The position numbers and the translations under genes were made by a program. A stretch of DNA of 64,000 bases from Branchiibius cervicis. Lineage in GTDB: Bacteria > Actinomycetota > Actinomycetes > Actinomycetales > Dermatophilaceae. Below, piece after piece: positions 52,089 through 59,236 of the stretch. The notes under the pieces were generated by a model, which was not told the origin of the DNA, ran no database searches, and was given only the letters and a program-made list of their open reading frames with translations. Every line of letters starts with the position of its first letter. Position 1 is the stretch's first letter. The stretch lies in NCBI RefSeq assembly GCF_042661605.1, contig NZ_JBHSWJ010000002.1:3162001-3226000 (forward strand), given 5' to 3'.

Positions 52089-53366
52089 TCAGGTGGGCAG
52101 CGTGTTGGCCTTATCCGCCGCTGCCGCAGCCGCGCCGGTCAGCGGTTGCAGGAACTGCGACCACCCACCGGGCGGCTTGGTCCCGAAGGGCAACGTGCGC
52201 AACCGCGCCAGGATCGCCGGATCCTGCAGATCGAGGTAGTCGGCCAACTGCCGGAACGACACGATGTGCGTGTCCGGCTTCTTCGACACCTGGTGCATGA
52301 CCTCTTCGACTGCGTCCATGTAGATGCCGGCGTTCCACGTCTCGAAGTGGTTGCCGATGATCATCGGTGCCCGATTGGATTCGTAAACACGGTTGAACCC
52401 GGCCATGTAGGAGTCAACCGCCTGCTGCTTCCAGGTGGCGTGCATGCTCGCCGGACCCTGGGTCACCTTGGACTGGTTGTACATCAGGTTGTAGTCCATG
52501 GACAGCACCGTGCGAGTGCCGTGCCCTGCGAAGGGAATCGACTGCAGGTCGACGGCCCACAGGTTGCGCACCTTCTTGGGCCACATCTGGACACCGTTGG
52601 CGCTGGAGTCGTAGCGCCAGCCCAACTGGGACGCCGCGATGCGCAGATTCTCACTGCCCTGCAGGCACGGCGCCCGGCTGCCCACGAGTTCCTTCTCGTA
52701 ATCGAACGGCAGAGCCGGCAGGTCCGTGAAGCCGGTGTTGGTCTTCCAGTTCTCGACGAACGACTTCGCCTGGGCGATCTCGTCCTTCCACTGCTCCGGC
52801 GTCCACGAGCCGACGCCCTTGGGATCGCAGAAGTGACCGTTGAAGTGCGTCCCGATCTCGTGGCCCTCATGCCAGGCCTGACCGATCCCACGAATGGTCT
52901 CGTGGACCGAGTGATCGTCGAAGTAGCCGATGGCCGAGGCTCCCACCGGCTTGTTCGGCGGATGGTAGAGCGACTTCTTGCGTGAGGGCAGGAACCACAG
53001 GCCCGACAGGAAAAGGGTCATCGAAGCACCGGTGTCCTTGGCGATGCCGCGGAACCGGTCGAGCAGCATCTTGCCCTTGAGGTTGCCGGCCCCGTCCCAG
53101 GAGATGACCACCAGTTGCGGCGGGGTGTCGCCGGGCTCGAGTGTGCGCCACGTCGGCTGATGCGGCTGAGGGCCGGTATCCGAGGTGGATCCGTCGCCAA
53201 TGAGCTTGGTGACAGTTGGTGCCGCAATGGACGATCCCGTCGGGGTCGGCGGACCCGGGTGCCCCATCCGAGGCGCGCCGTTGGCGTTGCTGCAGGCGGC
53301 GAGGGATGCCGCGGCACCTGCCGCGAGTCCACCGCCCATTACCAAGCGTCGCGCGATGTCCGCCAT
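52089..53366 (-). CDS. polysaccharide-deacetylase-like lipoprotein
   Basis: 425-residue exported protein. The signal region has twin arginines (IARRLVMGGG) and a lipobox LAAC (about C25), so Tat export and lipid anchoring are both possible. A Pro/Thr-rich linker (about 30-75) precedes a NodB-like fold: LVVISWDGAGNLKG (first Asp motif), EGHEIGTHFNGHF (H-x-x-x-H metal site), then PFDYEKELVGSRAPC and later IIGNHFETWNAGIYM. Only part of the classical deacetylase motifs is evident, so catalytic activity on a glycan is likely but not certain. Convergent with the preceding gene with no gap. Confidence 0.75.
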   Translation of the reverse strand: MADIARRLVMGGGLAAGAAASLAACSNANGAPRMGHPGPPTPTGSSIAAPTVTKLIGDGSTSDTGPQPHQPTWRTLEPGDTPPQLVVISWDGAGNLKGKMLLDRFRGIAKDTGASMTLFLSGLWFLPSRKKSLYHPPNKPVGASAIGYFDDHSVHETIRGIGQAWHEGHEIGTHFNGHFCDPKGVGSWTPEQWKDEIAQAKSFVENWKTNTGFTDLPALPFDYEKELVGSRAPCLQGSENLRIAASQLGWRYDSSANGVQMWPKKVRNLWAVDLQSIPFAGHGTRTVLSMDYNLMYNQSKVTQGPASMHATWKQQAVDSYMAGFNRVYESNRAPMIIGNHFETWNAGIYMDAVEEVMHQVSKKPDTHIVSFRQLADYLDLQDPAILARLRTLPFGTKPPGGWSQFLQPLTGAAAAAADKANTLPT

Positions 53367-53522
53367 GCCGAAGTTCCCGTCCGGTCAGACCGGCCCCCGA
53401 GGCCCGTCGTTTCACAATGTCTTCATAAGAACGCTAGGCCGACGTCCTGAAGGCAGCCTGCAAGCCGTCTCGCGTGTCGCCGGTCCTTCGAGCCTGTTCA
53501 CCGCCCGCCTAGAGTGGGGCTC

Positions 53523-54035
53523 ATGGCAGATGTGAGCACGTCCAACCCACTGGTCCGCAACGCGATCAGTGCCGTGACCGCCGGCGCGATCACCTTGGTG
53601 TCCCCGGCCCGAATTCCGCGTTCAGCGCGTCGCGGCGTGTCCCTGGCCCGCACCGCAACCTCGCTCGCCGCACTGGTCGGCGACCGGTTGCCCGGAGTCG
53701 TCGACAACAAGCTGCCGGCCCGCGCCTCCGCTGTAGTGGGTCGTGCTCAGACCGCTGCGCCCTTCGCCGGAGCGACCGCCGCCGGATTCGCGCTGGTGAC
53801 CTCGGGGCTGGCCCTCAAGGCCGACCAGAAGGTCGAGGCACTACTCACCAAGCGGGGCGTGCGTCAGCCCCGGCTGGTGATGGCACTGGGCGTTGTGGCC
53901 GTCGTCTTCACCGTCAACACCCTCCGGCCGAAGATCCAGGCGGCCATCGCCGACCGCGCTCGCGGCATGGTGCCCGGCCAGAATCCGTCAGCCGGGACGA
54001 ACGTGGCCGCTACGGATGCAGATGGTGCCAGCTGA
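53523..54035 (+). CDS. small predicted membrane protein, function unknown
   Basis: 170 residues, Ala/Val/Arg-rich, with hydrophobic segments around 15-30, 78-100 (APFAGATAAGFALVTSGLAL) and 118-136 (RLVMALGVVAVVFTVNTL). No motif recognised. ATG 53523 is chosen over an ATG three codons earlier. Its 3' end overlaps the convergent gene by 26 bases. Low-complexity composition makes homology hard to judge by eye. Confidence 0.55.
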   Translation: MADVSTSNPLVRNAISAVTAGAITLVSPARIPRSARRGVSLARTATSLAALVGDRLPGVVDNKLPARASAVVGRAQTAAPFAGATAAGFALVTSGLALKADQKVEALLTKRGVRQPRLVMALGVVAVVFTVNTLRPKIQAAIADRARGMVPGQNPSAGTNVAATDADGAS

Positions 54036-54471
54036 GCAACAGCACCGAGATCAGGAACACCACCGAACCCATCGGCGCGAACACCTTGCCGGCGCGCGCG
54101 ATGGCATCGGCAACGGGGACGCTCGCGCCGCGTTCGAGGGCTTTCATCGCCGCTGACCGCTGCCAGCGGAACCTCGCCGGCGCCAGCGACACCGCGAGCG
54201 GCACATAGGTCGCAATCACCAGCACGCACAACGGAATTCGCAGCCAGAACCAGCGATTCCATTGTTCGGCCAGAACCGCCACCGCGAGGACCAGGATGGC
54301 CGCGACCAGTCCGGCGACCTGGGTGACGATCACGGCTCGCCGGGCCCGCTGGGGCTGTCCGTGGGCCCGCCGGATCAACCACTCGACGTACGTTGCGGCG
54401 GTTCTGCGGCGGACCCACCACACCAGGGCAGCGCCCAGGACCAGGGCGAGCGGCACCAACCAGAACCTCAT
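54010..54471 (-). CDS. predicted membrane protein, function unknown
   Basis: 153 residues from ATG 54471. Four hydrophobic segments: WLVPLALVLGAALVWWV (about 3-20), VTQVAGLVAAILVLAVAVL, WLRIPLCVLVIATYVPLAVS and SVVFLISVLLLSW near the end, with basic loops between them. No family signature. The longer frame upstream (to 54855) is antisense to the PHP-domain gene and rejected. Divergent from that gene by 48 bp. Confidence 0.65.
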   Translation of the reverse strand: MRFWLVPLALVLGAALVWWVRRRTAATYVEWLIRRAHGQPQRARRAVIVTQVAGLVAAILVLAVAVLAEQWNRWFWLRIPLCVLVIATYVPLAVSLAPARFRWQRSAAMKALERGASVPVADAIARAGKVFAPMGSVVFLISVLLLSWHHLHP

Positions 54472-54519
54472 CGCGTGCACCCTACCCATCGGCGTACGCC
54501 GCGGTGGCAGGGTTGAGCC

Positions 54520-55554
54520 GTGACCACACCGGACGGACTGGAACCTCTCGACGCGCTGCGCCGCATCGCCTTCCTGATGGAGCGCGGCCGCAAGGGCACC
54601 TACCGGATCAAGGCGTTCCGCAACGCGGCCGACACAGTGGCCGGATTGTCCCCGCAGGAGCTCCACACGGCGTACCAGCAGGGTCGGTTGACGGACCTGC
54701 CCGGCATCGGGCCGGCGACGGCGTCGGTGATCCAACAGACGATGGACGGACAGACGCCCGACTATCTGGCCAAGCTGGAGGAGGAGTCGCCCGAGCACCT
54801 CGTCGAGGGCGGGCAGGAGCTCCTGGCAGCGTTGCGCGGTGATTGCCACTGCCACTCGGACTGGAGTGACGGCGGTTCACCGATCCAGGAGATGGTGGCC
54901 ACCGCCATCGAACTCGGCCATGAATTCCTGGTGCTGACCGACCATTCGCCGCGGTTGCGGGTGGCCAACGGCCTGTCGGTGGAGCGACTGACCCAGCAAC
55001 TCGGTGTCATCGACACCATCAACGCGCACGTCGACGGTTTCCGGCTGCTGCCGGGCATCGAGGTCGACATCCTCGACGACGGAGCGCTCGACCAGACCGA
55101 CGCCATGCTGGACCGATTGGCGGTGCGGGTGGCATCGGTGCACTCGAAGCTGGCGATGGACAAGGCGCCGATGACCCGGCGCATGGTGGCCGCGGTGAGC
55201 AACCCGCGGGTCAACATCCTGGGTCATTGCACCGGGCGCCTGGTCGAAGGCGATCGCGGCAAACGCAAGCAGTCCACCTTCGATGCCCAGGCGGTGTTCG
55301 AGGCGTGCCTCGAACACGACACCGCGGTCGAGATCAACTCCCGACCCGAGCGGCAGGATCCACCCGACGACCTGCTGACGATGGCGCTCGAGATGGGTTG
55401 CCTGTTCTCCATCGACAGCGATGCGCACGCCCCGGGCCAATTGGACTTCCAGCAGTACGGCTGCGCGCGTGCCGAGGCGTTGGGTGTGCCCGCGGAGCGG
55501 ATCGTCGACACCTGGCCCGTGGAGCGCCTGCTGGCCTGGGCGAACCCCTCGTGA
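54520..55554 (+). CDS. PHP-domain protein with N-terminal helix-hairpin-helix region (PolX-like without polymerase)
   Basis: 344 residues. Residues 1-95 form a Pol-beta-like 8-kDa/HhH region (RKGTYRIKAFRNAADTVAGL, LTDLPGIGPATASVI). From about 105 the PHP phosphoesterase domain follows, with metal-binding motifs GDCHCHSDWSDGG, LVLTDHSPRL, LPGIEVDILDDG, ASVHSKLAM, ILGHCTGRL, VEINSRPERQDPP and SIDSDAHAPGQLDF. It resembles the C-terminal nuclease part of bacterial PolX, with the nucleotidyltransferase palm missing. Probably a DNA-end or nucleotide phosphoesterase. Start GTG 54520. Confidence 0.87.
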   Translation: MTTPDGLEPLDALRRIAFLMERGRKGTYRIKAFRNAADTVAGLSPQELHTAYQQGRLTDLPGIGPATASVIQQTMDGQTPDYLAKLEEESPEHLVEGGQELLAALRGDCHCHSDWSDGGSPIQEMVATAIELGHEFLVLTDHSPRLRVANGLSVERLTQQLGVIDTINAHVDGFRLLPGIEVDILDDGALDQTDAMLDRLAVRVASVHSKLAMDKAPMTRRMVAAVSNPRVNILGHCTGRLVEGDRGKRKQSTFDAQAVFEACLEHDTAVEINSRPERQDPPDDLLTMALEMGCLFSIDSDAHAPGQLDFQQYGCARAEALGVPAERIVDTWPVERLLAWANPS

Positions 55555-55572
55555 ACCCAGCCGCACGCTGCA

Positions 55573-55643
55573 CACCGGCGGCAATCTGCAAACCAGCGGT
55601 TGTTTACCGCCACGAAGGTCCGCCGGATTGCCGATAACCGCTG
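55573..55643. repeat. 71-bp interspersed palindromic element, copy 2
   Basis: Same length and ends as copy 1 at 18793-18863: CGGCGGCAATC near the left end, CCAGCGG in the left arm, GGATTGCCGATAACCGCTG on the right. The centres differ. Pairing is weaker here than in copy 1. It lies 19 bp after the PHP gene and immediately before the 88-bp tandem repeat. Confidence 0.65.
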
Positions 55644-55660
55644 TTGTGACAGGGCGCTCC

Positions 55661-55930
55661 CGCTCGAACTCATGGTCGCGCTCGGTGCGCGCTCCGCTAC
55701 GGCCGCCACTCGCTACGCTCGCGACAACCTCCGCTCGCGCTTCCTCGCCGCTCGAACTTCCGGTCGCGCTCGGTGCGCGCTCCGCTACGGCCGCCACTCG
55801 CTACGCTCGCGACAACCTCCGCTCGCGCTTCCTCGCCGCTCGAACTCCTGGTCGCGCTCGGTGCGCGCTCCGCTACGGCCGCCACTCGCTACGCTCGCGA
55901 CAACCTCCGCTCGCGCTTCCTCGCCGCTCG
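55661..55930. repeat. tandem repeat, 88-bp unit, three copies plus a short fourth
   Basis: Units begin with CGCTCGAA at 55661, 55749, 55837 and 55925. They differ at only a few bases just after that start (CTCATGG, CTTCCGG, CTCCTGG). Each contains GCCGCCACTCGCTACGCTCG and CGACAACCTCCG, closely related to the core of the 95-bp units at 18.9 kb. It accounts for most of the 55555-56023 gap. Long frames across it on both strands are repeat artefacts. Confidence 0.85.
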
Positions 55931-56023
55931 AATTGGTGGTTTGCGCAGCCCTCGCCTATAGTTGCGGAGTCCTCGACGGAACCGGGCTGCCTGGCTAAAG
56001 ACACGGTGCGGGACCTCGAGTAG

Positions 56024-56096
56024 GTCCCCATCGTCTAGAGGCCTAGGACACCGCCCTTTCACGGCGGCAGCACGGGTTCGAATCCCGTTGGGGATA
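56024..56096 (+). tRNA. tRNA-Glu (anticodon TTC)
   Basis: Cloverleaf with acceptor GTCCCCA/TGGGGAT, anticodon stem CCGCC/GGCGG with loop CTTTCAC, and T loop TTCGAAT. Discriminator A; CCA is not encoded. First of three tRNA genes spaced about 30 bases apart. Confidence 0.95.
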
Positions 56097-56126
56097 CGCA
56101 TGGCAACATGCAGGTCTTGTCACCAA

Positions 56127-56200
56127 GGCCCCGTAGCGCAGTTGGTTAGCGCGCCGCCCTGTCACGGCGGAGGTCGCGGGTTCGAGTCCCGTCGGGGTCG
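56127..56200 (+). tRNA. tRNA-Asp (anticodon GTC)
   Basis: Acceptor GGCCCCG/CGGGGTC, anticodon stem CCGCC/GGCGG with loop CTGTCAC, T loop TTCGAGT. Discriminator G, as expected for tRNA-Asp. CCA not encoded. Confidence 0.95.
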
Positions 56201-56231
56201 CTTTTCATACCCACTCGTGGGTGTGAAGTTC

Positions 56232-56304
56232 GGCCAGATAGCTCAGTTGGTAGAGCGAGCGACTGAAAATCGCTAGGTCGGCGGTTCGACCCCGTCTCTG
56301 GCCA
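56232..56304 (+). tRNA. tRNA-Phe (anticodon GAA)
   Basis: Acceptor GGCCAGA/TCTGGCC, anticodon loop CTGAAAA, T arm GGCGG-TTCGACC-CCGTC with one G-T pair. Discriminator A, followed by CC. It ends 11 bp before the convergent merR stop. Confidence 0.95.
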
Positions 56305-56315
56305 CCGGTTCCTTG

Positions 56316-56663
56316 TTATCCCTCGGTCAACGCGCACAAGGCCGCGCGAGTCGCGTCGATCCGCGTCGACTGGCGGTCCAGCCGGTGTCGCACAGCATCC
56401 AACTCGCTGCGCAGCGCAGGACACATCTCGATCGCGACCCCGTGGTCCCCGATACCGACGCAGTCCAAGTATTGCCGCATCGTGGCGGTGCTCACCCCCG
56501 CCGAGATCATCAACCGGATCCGCTCCACGGTGGCCAGATCATCGTCATCGAACTGCCGGTAGCCGTTGCCGTCCCGTCGAGGCTGCAACAGGCCCTGATC
56601 CTCATAGTGCCGCACCGCACGAGCCGAAACTCCTGTGCGCTGCGCGAACTCTCCGATCTGCAT
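56316..56663 (-). CDS. MerR-family transcriptional regulator
   Basis: 115-residue regulator. The N-terminal winged helix MQIGEFAQRTGVSARAVRHYED and DGNGYRQFDDDDLATVERI are standard MerR. The C-terminal dimerisation helix (AIEMCPALRSELDAVRHRLD) is short, with two cysteines (C88-type position and C111-type), not an obvious metal site. It is divergent from a hydrolase-MFS pair, and the 66-bp gap holds a classical MerR promoter, so it most likely activates that operon in response to a small molecule. Confidence 0.9.
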   Translation of the reverse strand: MQIGEFAQRTGVSARAVRHYEDQGLLQPRRDGNGYRQFDDDDLATVERIRLMISAGVSTATMRQYLDCVGIGDHGVAIEMCPALRSELDAVRHRLDRQSTRIDATRAALCALTEG

Positions 56664-56689
56664 GTGCCACTCCTGGTCGCCGACTGCGC

Positions 56690-56721
56690 TTGACCTTCAC
56701 GCTGGCGTGAAGGCCTAGCGT
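56690..56721 (+). promoter_or_regulatory. MerR-type promoter and operator
   Basis: TTGACC (-35, 56690-56695) and TAGCGT (-10, 56716-56721) are 20 bp apart, too long for normal recognition. A perfect 9-bp dyad, CCTTCACGC (56694-56702) and GCGTGAAGG (56705-56713), fills the spacer. This is the MerR arrangement in which the regulator bends DNA to activate. The ATG of the hydrolase lies seven bases after the -10. Confidence 0.85.
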
Positions 56722-56728
56722 CGCATCC

Positions 56729-57322
56729 ATGATCGCTACGAACCCCCAGCGGCGCTACCGGCGGGTCCTGATCGTGCATGGCTTCGGCGCATCGATCGAT
56801 GACCACTGGTTCCCCTGGTTAGCCGACGCCACCCCGGGAGCCGAGCGCATCGCACTTCCCGAGGCGACCACCCCCGTTGCCCAAACCTGGATCAGCACCG
56901 TGGCCGACGCCATCGGCCGGCTCGGTCCCGAGACAGCCGTCATCGCGCACAGCCTGGGCTGTGTGACCGTCGCGCAAGCGGTACGCCGAGTGGCCGACTC
57001 CCACGACCGCCTTGGGCTCTTCGTCGCTGTCGCCCCGTTCGCGCAGGCGCTACCCACGATCGGCGATCCGGATCTCGACGCGTTCATCGCCGATGGCCTC
57101 GATGCCTTCATCGACCTGGATCTCGCCTCGATCCAGGACCTGATCGAGCGCGTCGAAGTAGTCCGCTCCGACAACGACCCCATCGTGCCGCCCATTGCCA
57201 GCGACCAGTTCGCGCACGCTGTCGGTGCGAACGTCCATGTGGTGCCCGGCGCCGGCCACTTCCTGGCCCGTGAAGGCATCGACCAATTGGATATCGCGCA
57301 GGATCTGCTCGCTCGACCGTGA
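56729..57322 (+). CDS. RBBP9/YdeN-like alpha/beta hydrolase
   Basis: 197-residue serine hydrolase. VLIVHGFGASIDDHWFPW is the oxyanion region, VIAHSLGCVTVAQAV the nucleophile elbow (Ser in HSLG), RSDNDPIVPPIAS the acid region, and GAGHFLAREGIDQL the catalytic histidine. This pattern matches RBBP9/YdeN. The substrate is unknown. Apparently leaderless, it is co-translated with the MFS gene (GTGA overlap) under MerR control; an esterase plus exporter fits detoxification. Confidence 0.88.
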   Translation: MIATNPQRRYRRVLIVHGFGASIDDHWFPWLADATPGAERIALPEATTPVAQTWISTVADAIGRLGPETAVIAHSLGCVTVAQAVRRVADSHDRLGLFVAVAPFAQALPTIGDPDLDAFIADGLDAFIDLDLASIQDLIERVEVVRSDNDPIVPPIASDQFAHAVGANVHVVPGAGHFLAREGIDQLDIAQDLLARP

Positions 57323-58470
57323 AGGTGTGCACTTCGCGTCCGGTCCTGGCGGTCCTCGGAATGTCACTGTTTGCCTACGCTTCCAGTGAATTGTTCACCG
57401 CCGGAGCGCTTTTGCCGATGCACGAGGATCTGGGCGTATCCACCGACACGATCGGGTCCCTGGTCACAACGTATGCCGTGGTGGCTGCCGTCACGCTTCT
57501 GCCGGCCGCGGCCCTGACCCGTCGTCTCGCGCCGCGCCGAGTCCTGGTGGGCGGCATGCTGGCCCTCGCGATCAGCCAGGCCGCTCTCACGGTTGCCCCA
57601 TCCCTGACGTACGTCGAACTCGCCCGGGTCTTCGCCGCAGCCTGCCACGGGCTGGTGTGGGCCGCCGTACCTGTGGTCGCCGTCTCGCTGATGCCCCGAC
57701 AACCCGGAAAGGCCACCGCCGTCGTGTTCCTCGGTGGCTCGCTGGGCACCGTGGTGGGTTCGCCGCTGGTCGCCCAGATCAGCCAACTCGGCTCGTGGCG
57801 ATTGGCGGCAGCACTCCTCGGCGTTCTGGCCGCGGGATGCGCCGTCGGGCTGCGTCGCCTGGTGCCCGACCTACCGGCCCAGGGCAGCACCAACCCCGGG
57901 ACGCCGCTGGTGCCCGCTACTTCGCGCCGCCGGGTCGCCCGCTGGTGCATCGTGATCGTGCCGATCGCGGCCGCTTACACGGCGTCATACACCTATATCG
58001 CCGAGACGGCCGGCCAGGCGGGAGTCCCCGTCCGATGGGTCCCCGCGCTGATGCTCACCATGGGCATGGGCGGACTTGCCTCGACCGTGTCGGCCGGACG
58101 GGCACACGATCGGTACCCGGGCGCCGCGACCGTGCTCTCCGTGGGCGTATTGGCTGGGGGCTTCGCGCTGGGTGTAGCGCGGGCGCCGGTCTTCGTTATC
58201 GGGGCGCTGCTGTGGGCGGCCGCCTACGCGGCCCTGATCGTGCAGTTCCAGGCGTTCGTCACCGAGGATTCGCCGGGGTGGAGCCGATTAGCGTCCTCGT
58301 TCTACGTCCTTGCTTTCCAGATCGGTATCGCTGCGGGCGGCCTGCTCGGTGGGCGCGCCATCACCGGGGCGCGCGGCAATCTTGCCGCCCTGTCCACGGC
58401 ACTGGCCATCGCCGGAGCCCTCTTGACCGGGTACACCGTGCGCGGCCGCGGCTCAGCGAACGCGACCTGA
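57319..58470 (+). CDS. MFS transporter in the MerR-controlled operon
   Basis: 383 residues with about 12 hydrophobic segments. FAYASSELFTAGALLPMHED at the N-terminus, RRLAPRRVLVGGMLAL between TM2 and TM3, and the TM5 stretch FLGGSLGTVVGSPLVAQIS fit the DHA1 (AraJ/SotB-like) efflux branch. Start GTG 57319 overlaps the hydrolase stop. Probably exports a toxic compound that is the MerR ligand or its hydrolysis product. Confidence 0.85.
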   Translation: MKVCTSRPVLAVLGMSLFAYASSELFTAGALLPMHEDLGVSTDTIGSLVTTYAVVAAVTLLPAAALTRRLAPRRVLVGGMLALAISQAALTVAPSLTYVELARVFAAACHGLVWAAVPVVAVSLMPRQPGKATAVVFLGGSLGTVVGSPLVAQISQLGSWRLAAALLGVLAAGCAVGLRRLVPDLPAQGSTNPGTPLVPATSRRRVARWCIVIVPIAAAYTASYTYIAETAGQAGVPVRWVPALMLTMGMGGLASTVSAGRAHDRYPGAATVLSVGVLAGGFALGVARAPVFVIGALLWAAAYAALIVQFQAFVTEDSPGWSRLASSFYVLAFQIGIAAGGLLGGRAITGARGNLAALSTALAIAGALLTGYTVRGRGSANAT

Positions 58471-58549
58471 CCGGGCCGCCCGGGGAACGAACGCTCGACA
58501 AGCACCCACCATCGAAGGGACCGCCCCTCGTAGCGCCTACGGTGCCTAC

Positions 58550-59203
58550 ATGGATACCAGCCGCCGCCACATTGCGGCTGCGGTGCTCTACGTGTGCCTG
58601 GTGCTGGTCCTGGTGATCTCGCTGGCTGTCCAGGTGCGCACCGGCTCCGGCTTGGTTCACCTCGACCGGTCCATCGAACAGTCGGTCACGGCCTCACGTA
58701 CTCCGGGCCTGACCGCCTGGGCGCGCGTGCTGACCACGATCGGTCGCATTCTGGTCGTCGCGACCGTTGCTCTGATCGTCACAGCGGTGGCGGCGATCCG
58801 CCGCGACGACGAAGCCGTGGTCCTGCTCGCGGTGGGTCTGGCCACCAGCAGCGTGCTGGTCGTGGGCATCAAGAGCATCGTGGGTCGAGCCCGTCCACCG
58901 GTGATCGACATGACCGGTCCGGCCCCGCACTCCTTCTCCTTCCCCTCCGGACACACCACGGCGAGCACGATCTTCTACGGCATCCTTCTTCTCCTCGCCT
59001 GGCGCCGGACCGGCAACCGCTGGGCACGAGCAGCACTAGCCGCCGTCTTCGTCGCCGTGGTCGGCGGCGTCGGATGGTCGCGGGTCTACCTCGGCTTCCA
59101 TTGGGCCACCGATGTTCTGGCCGGCTGGCTGCTCGGCTCCGCGGTACTCGTCGCGCTCGCGGTGTGGCGGCCACCGTCGCTGGGTCGGCGCCAGCCAACT
59201 TAG
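58550..59203 (+). CDS. PAP2-family membrane phosphatase
   Basis: 217-residue membrane protein with about six hydrophobic segments and the three acid-phosphatase motifs: KSIVGRARP (about 104-112), FPSGHTTAS and SRVYLGFHWATDVLAG. These carry the catalytic histidines facing outward. Likely a lipid or undecaprenyl pyrophosphate phosphatase; specificity is unknown. It ends 34 bp before the ABC exporter genes. Confidence 0.92.
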   Translation: MDTSRRHIAAAVLYVCLVLVLVISLAVQVRTGSGLVHLDRSIEQSVTASRTPGLTAWARVLTTIGRILVVATVALIVTAVAAIRRDDEAVVLLAVGLATSSVLVVGIKSIVGRARPPVIDMTGPAPHSFSFPSGHTTASTIFYGILLLLAWRRTGNRWARAALAAVFVAVVGGVGWSRVYLGFHWATDVLAGWLLGSAVLVALAVWRPPSLGRRQPT

Positions 59204-59213
59204 GCTTACCTCA
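59195..59213 (+). promoter_or_regulatory. possible DtxR/IdeR iron box upstream of the ABC exporter
   Basis: CCAACTTAGGCTTACCTCA agrees with the 19-bp iron-box consensus TTAGGTTAGGCTCACCTAA at 13 positions, with the right half strong and the left half poor. It overlaps the PAP2 stop codon and lies 24 bp before the exporter start. Confidence 0.35.
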
Positions 59214-59236
59214 CCTGGCGATGGCATGATGCCGGA

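Noticed and set aside
55661..55930. CRISPR array
   Set aside because: Units are contiguous repeats without variable spacers, and no cas genes are nearby.
55421..56023. Open frame running through the 88-bp repeats, with matching frames on the other strand
   Set aside because: 88 is not a multiple of three, and the frames exist on both strands because the repeat lacks stops; no start signal or conserved protein.
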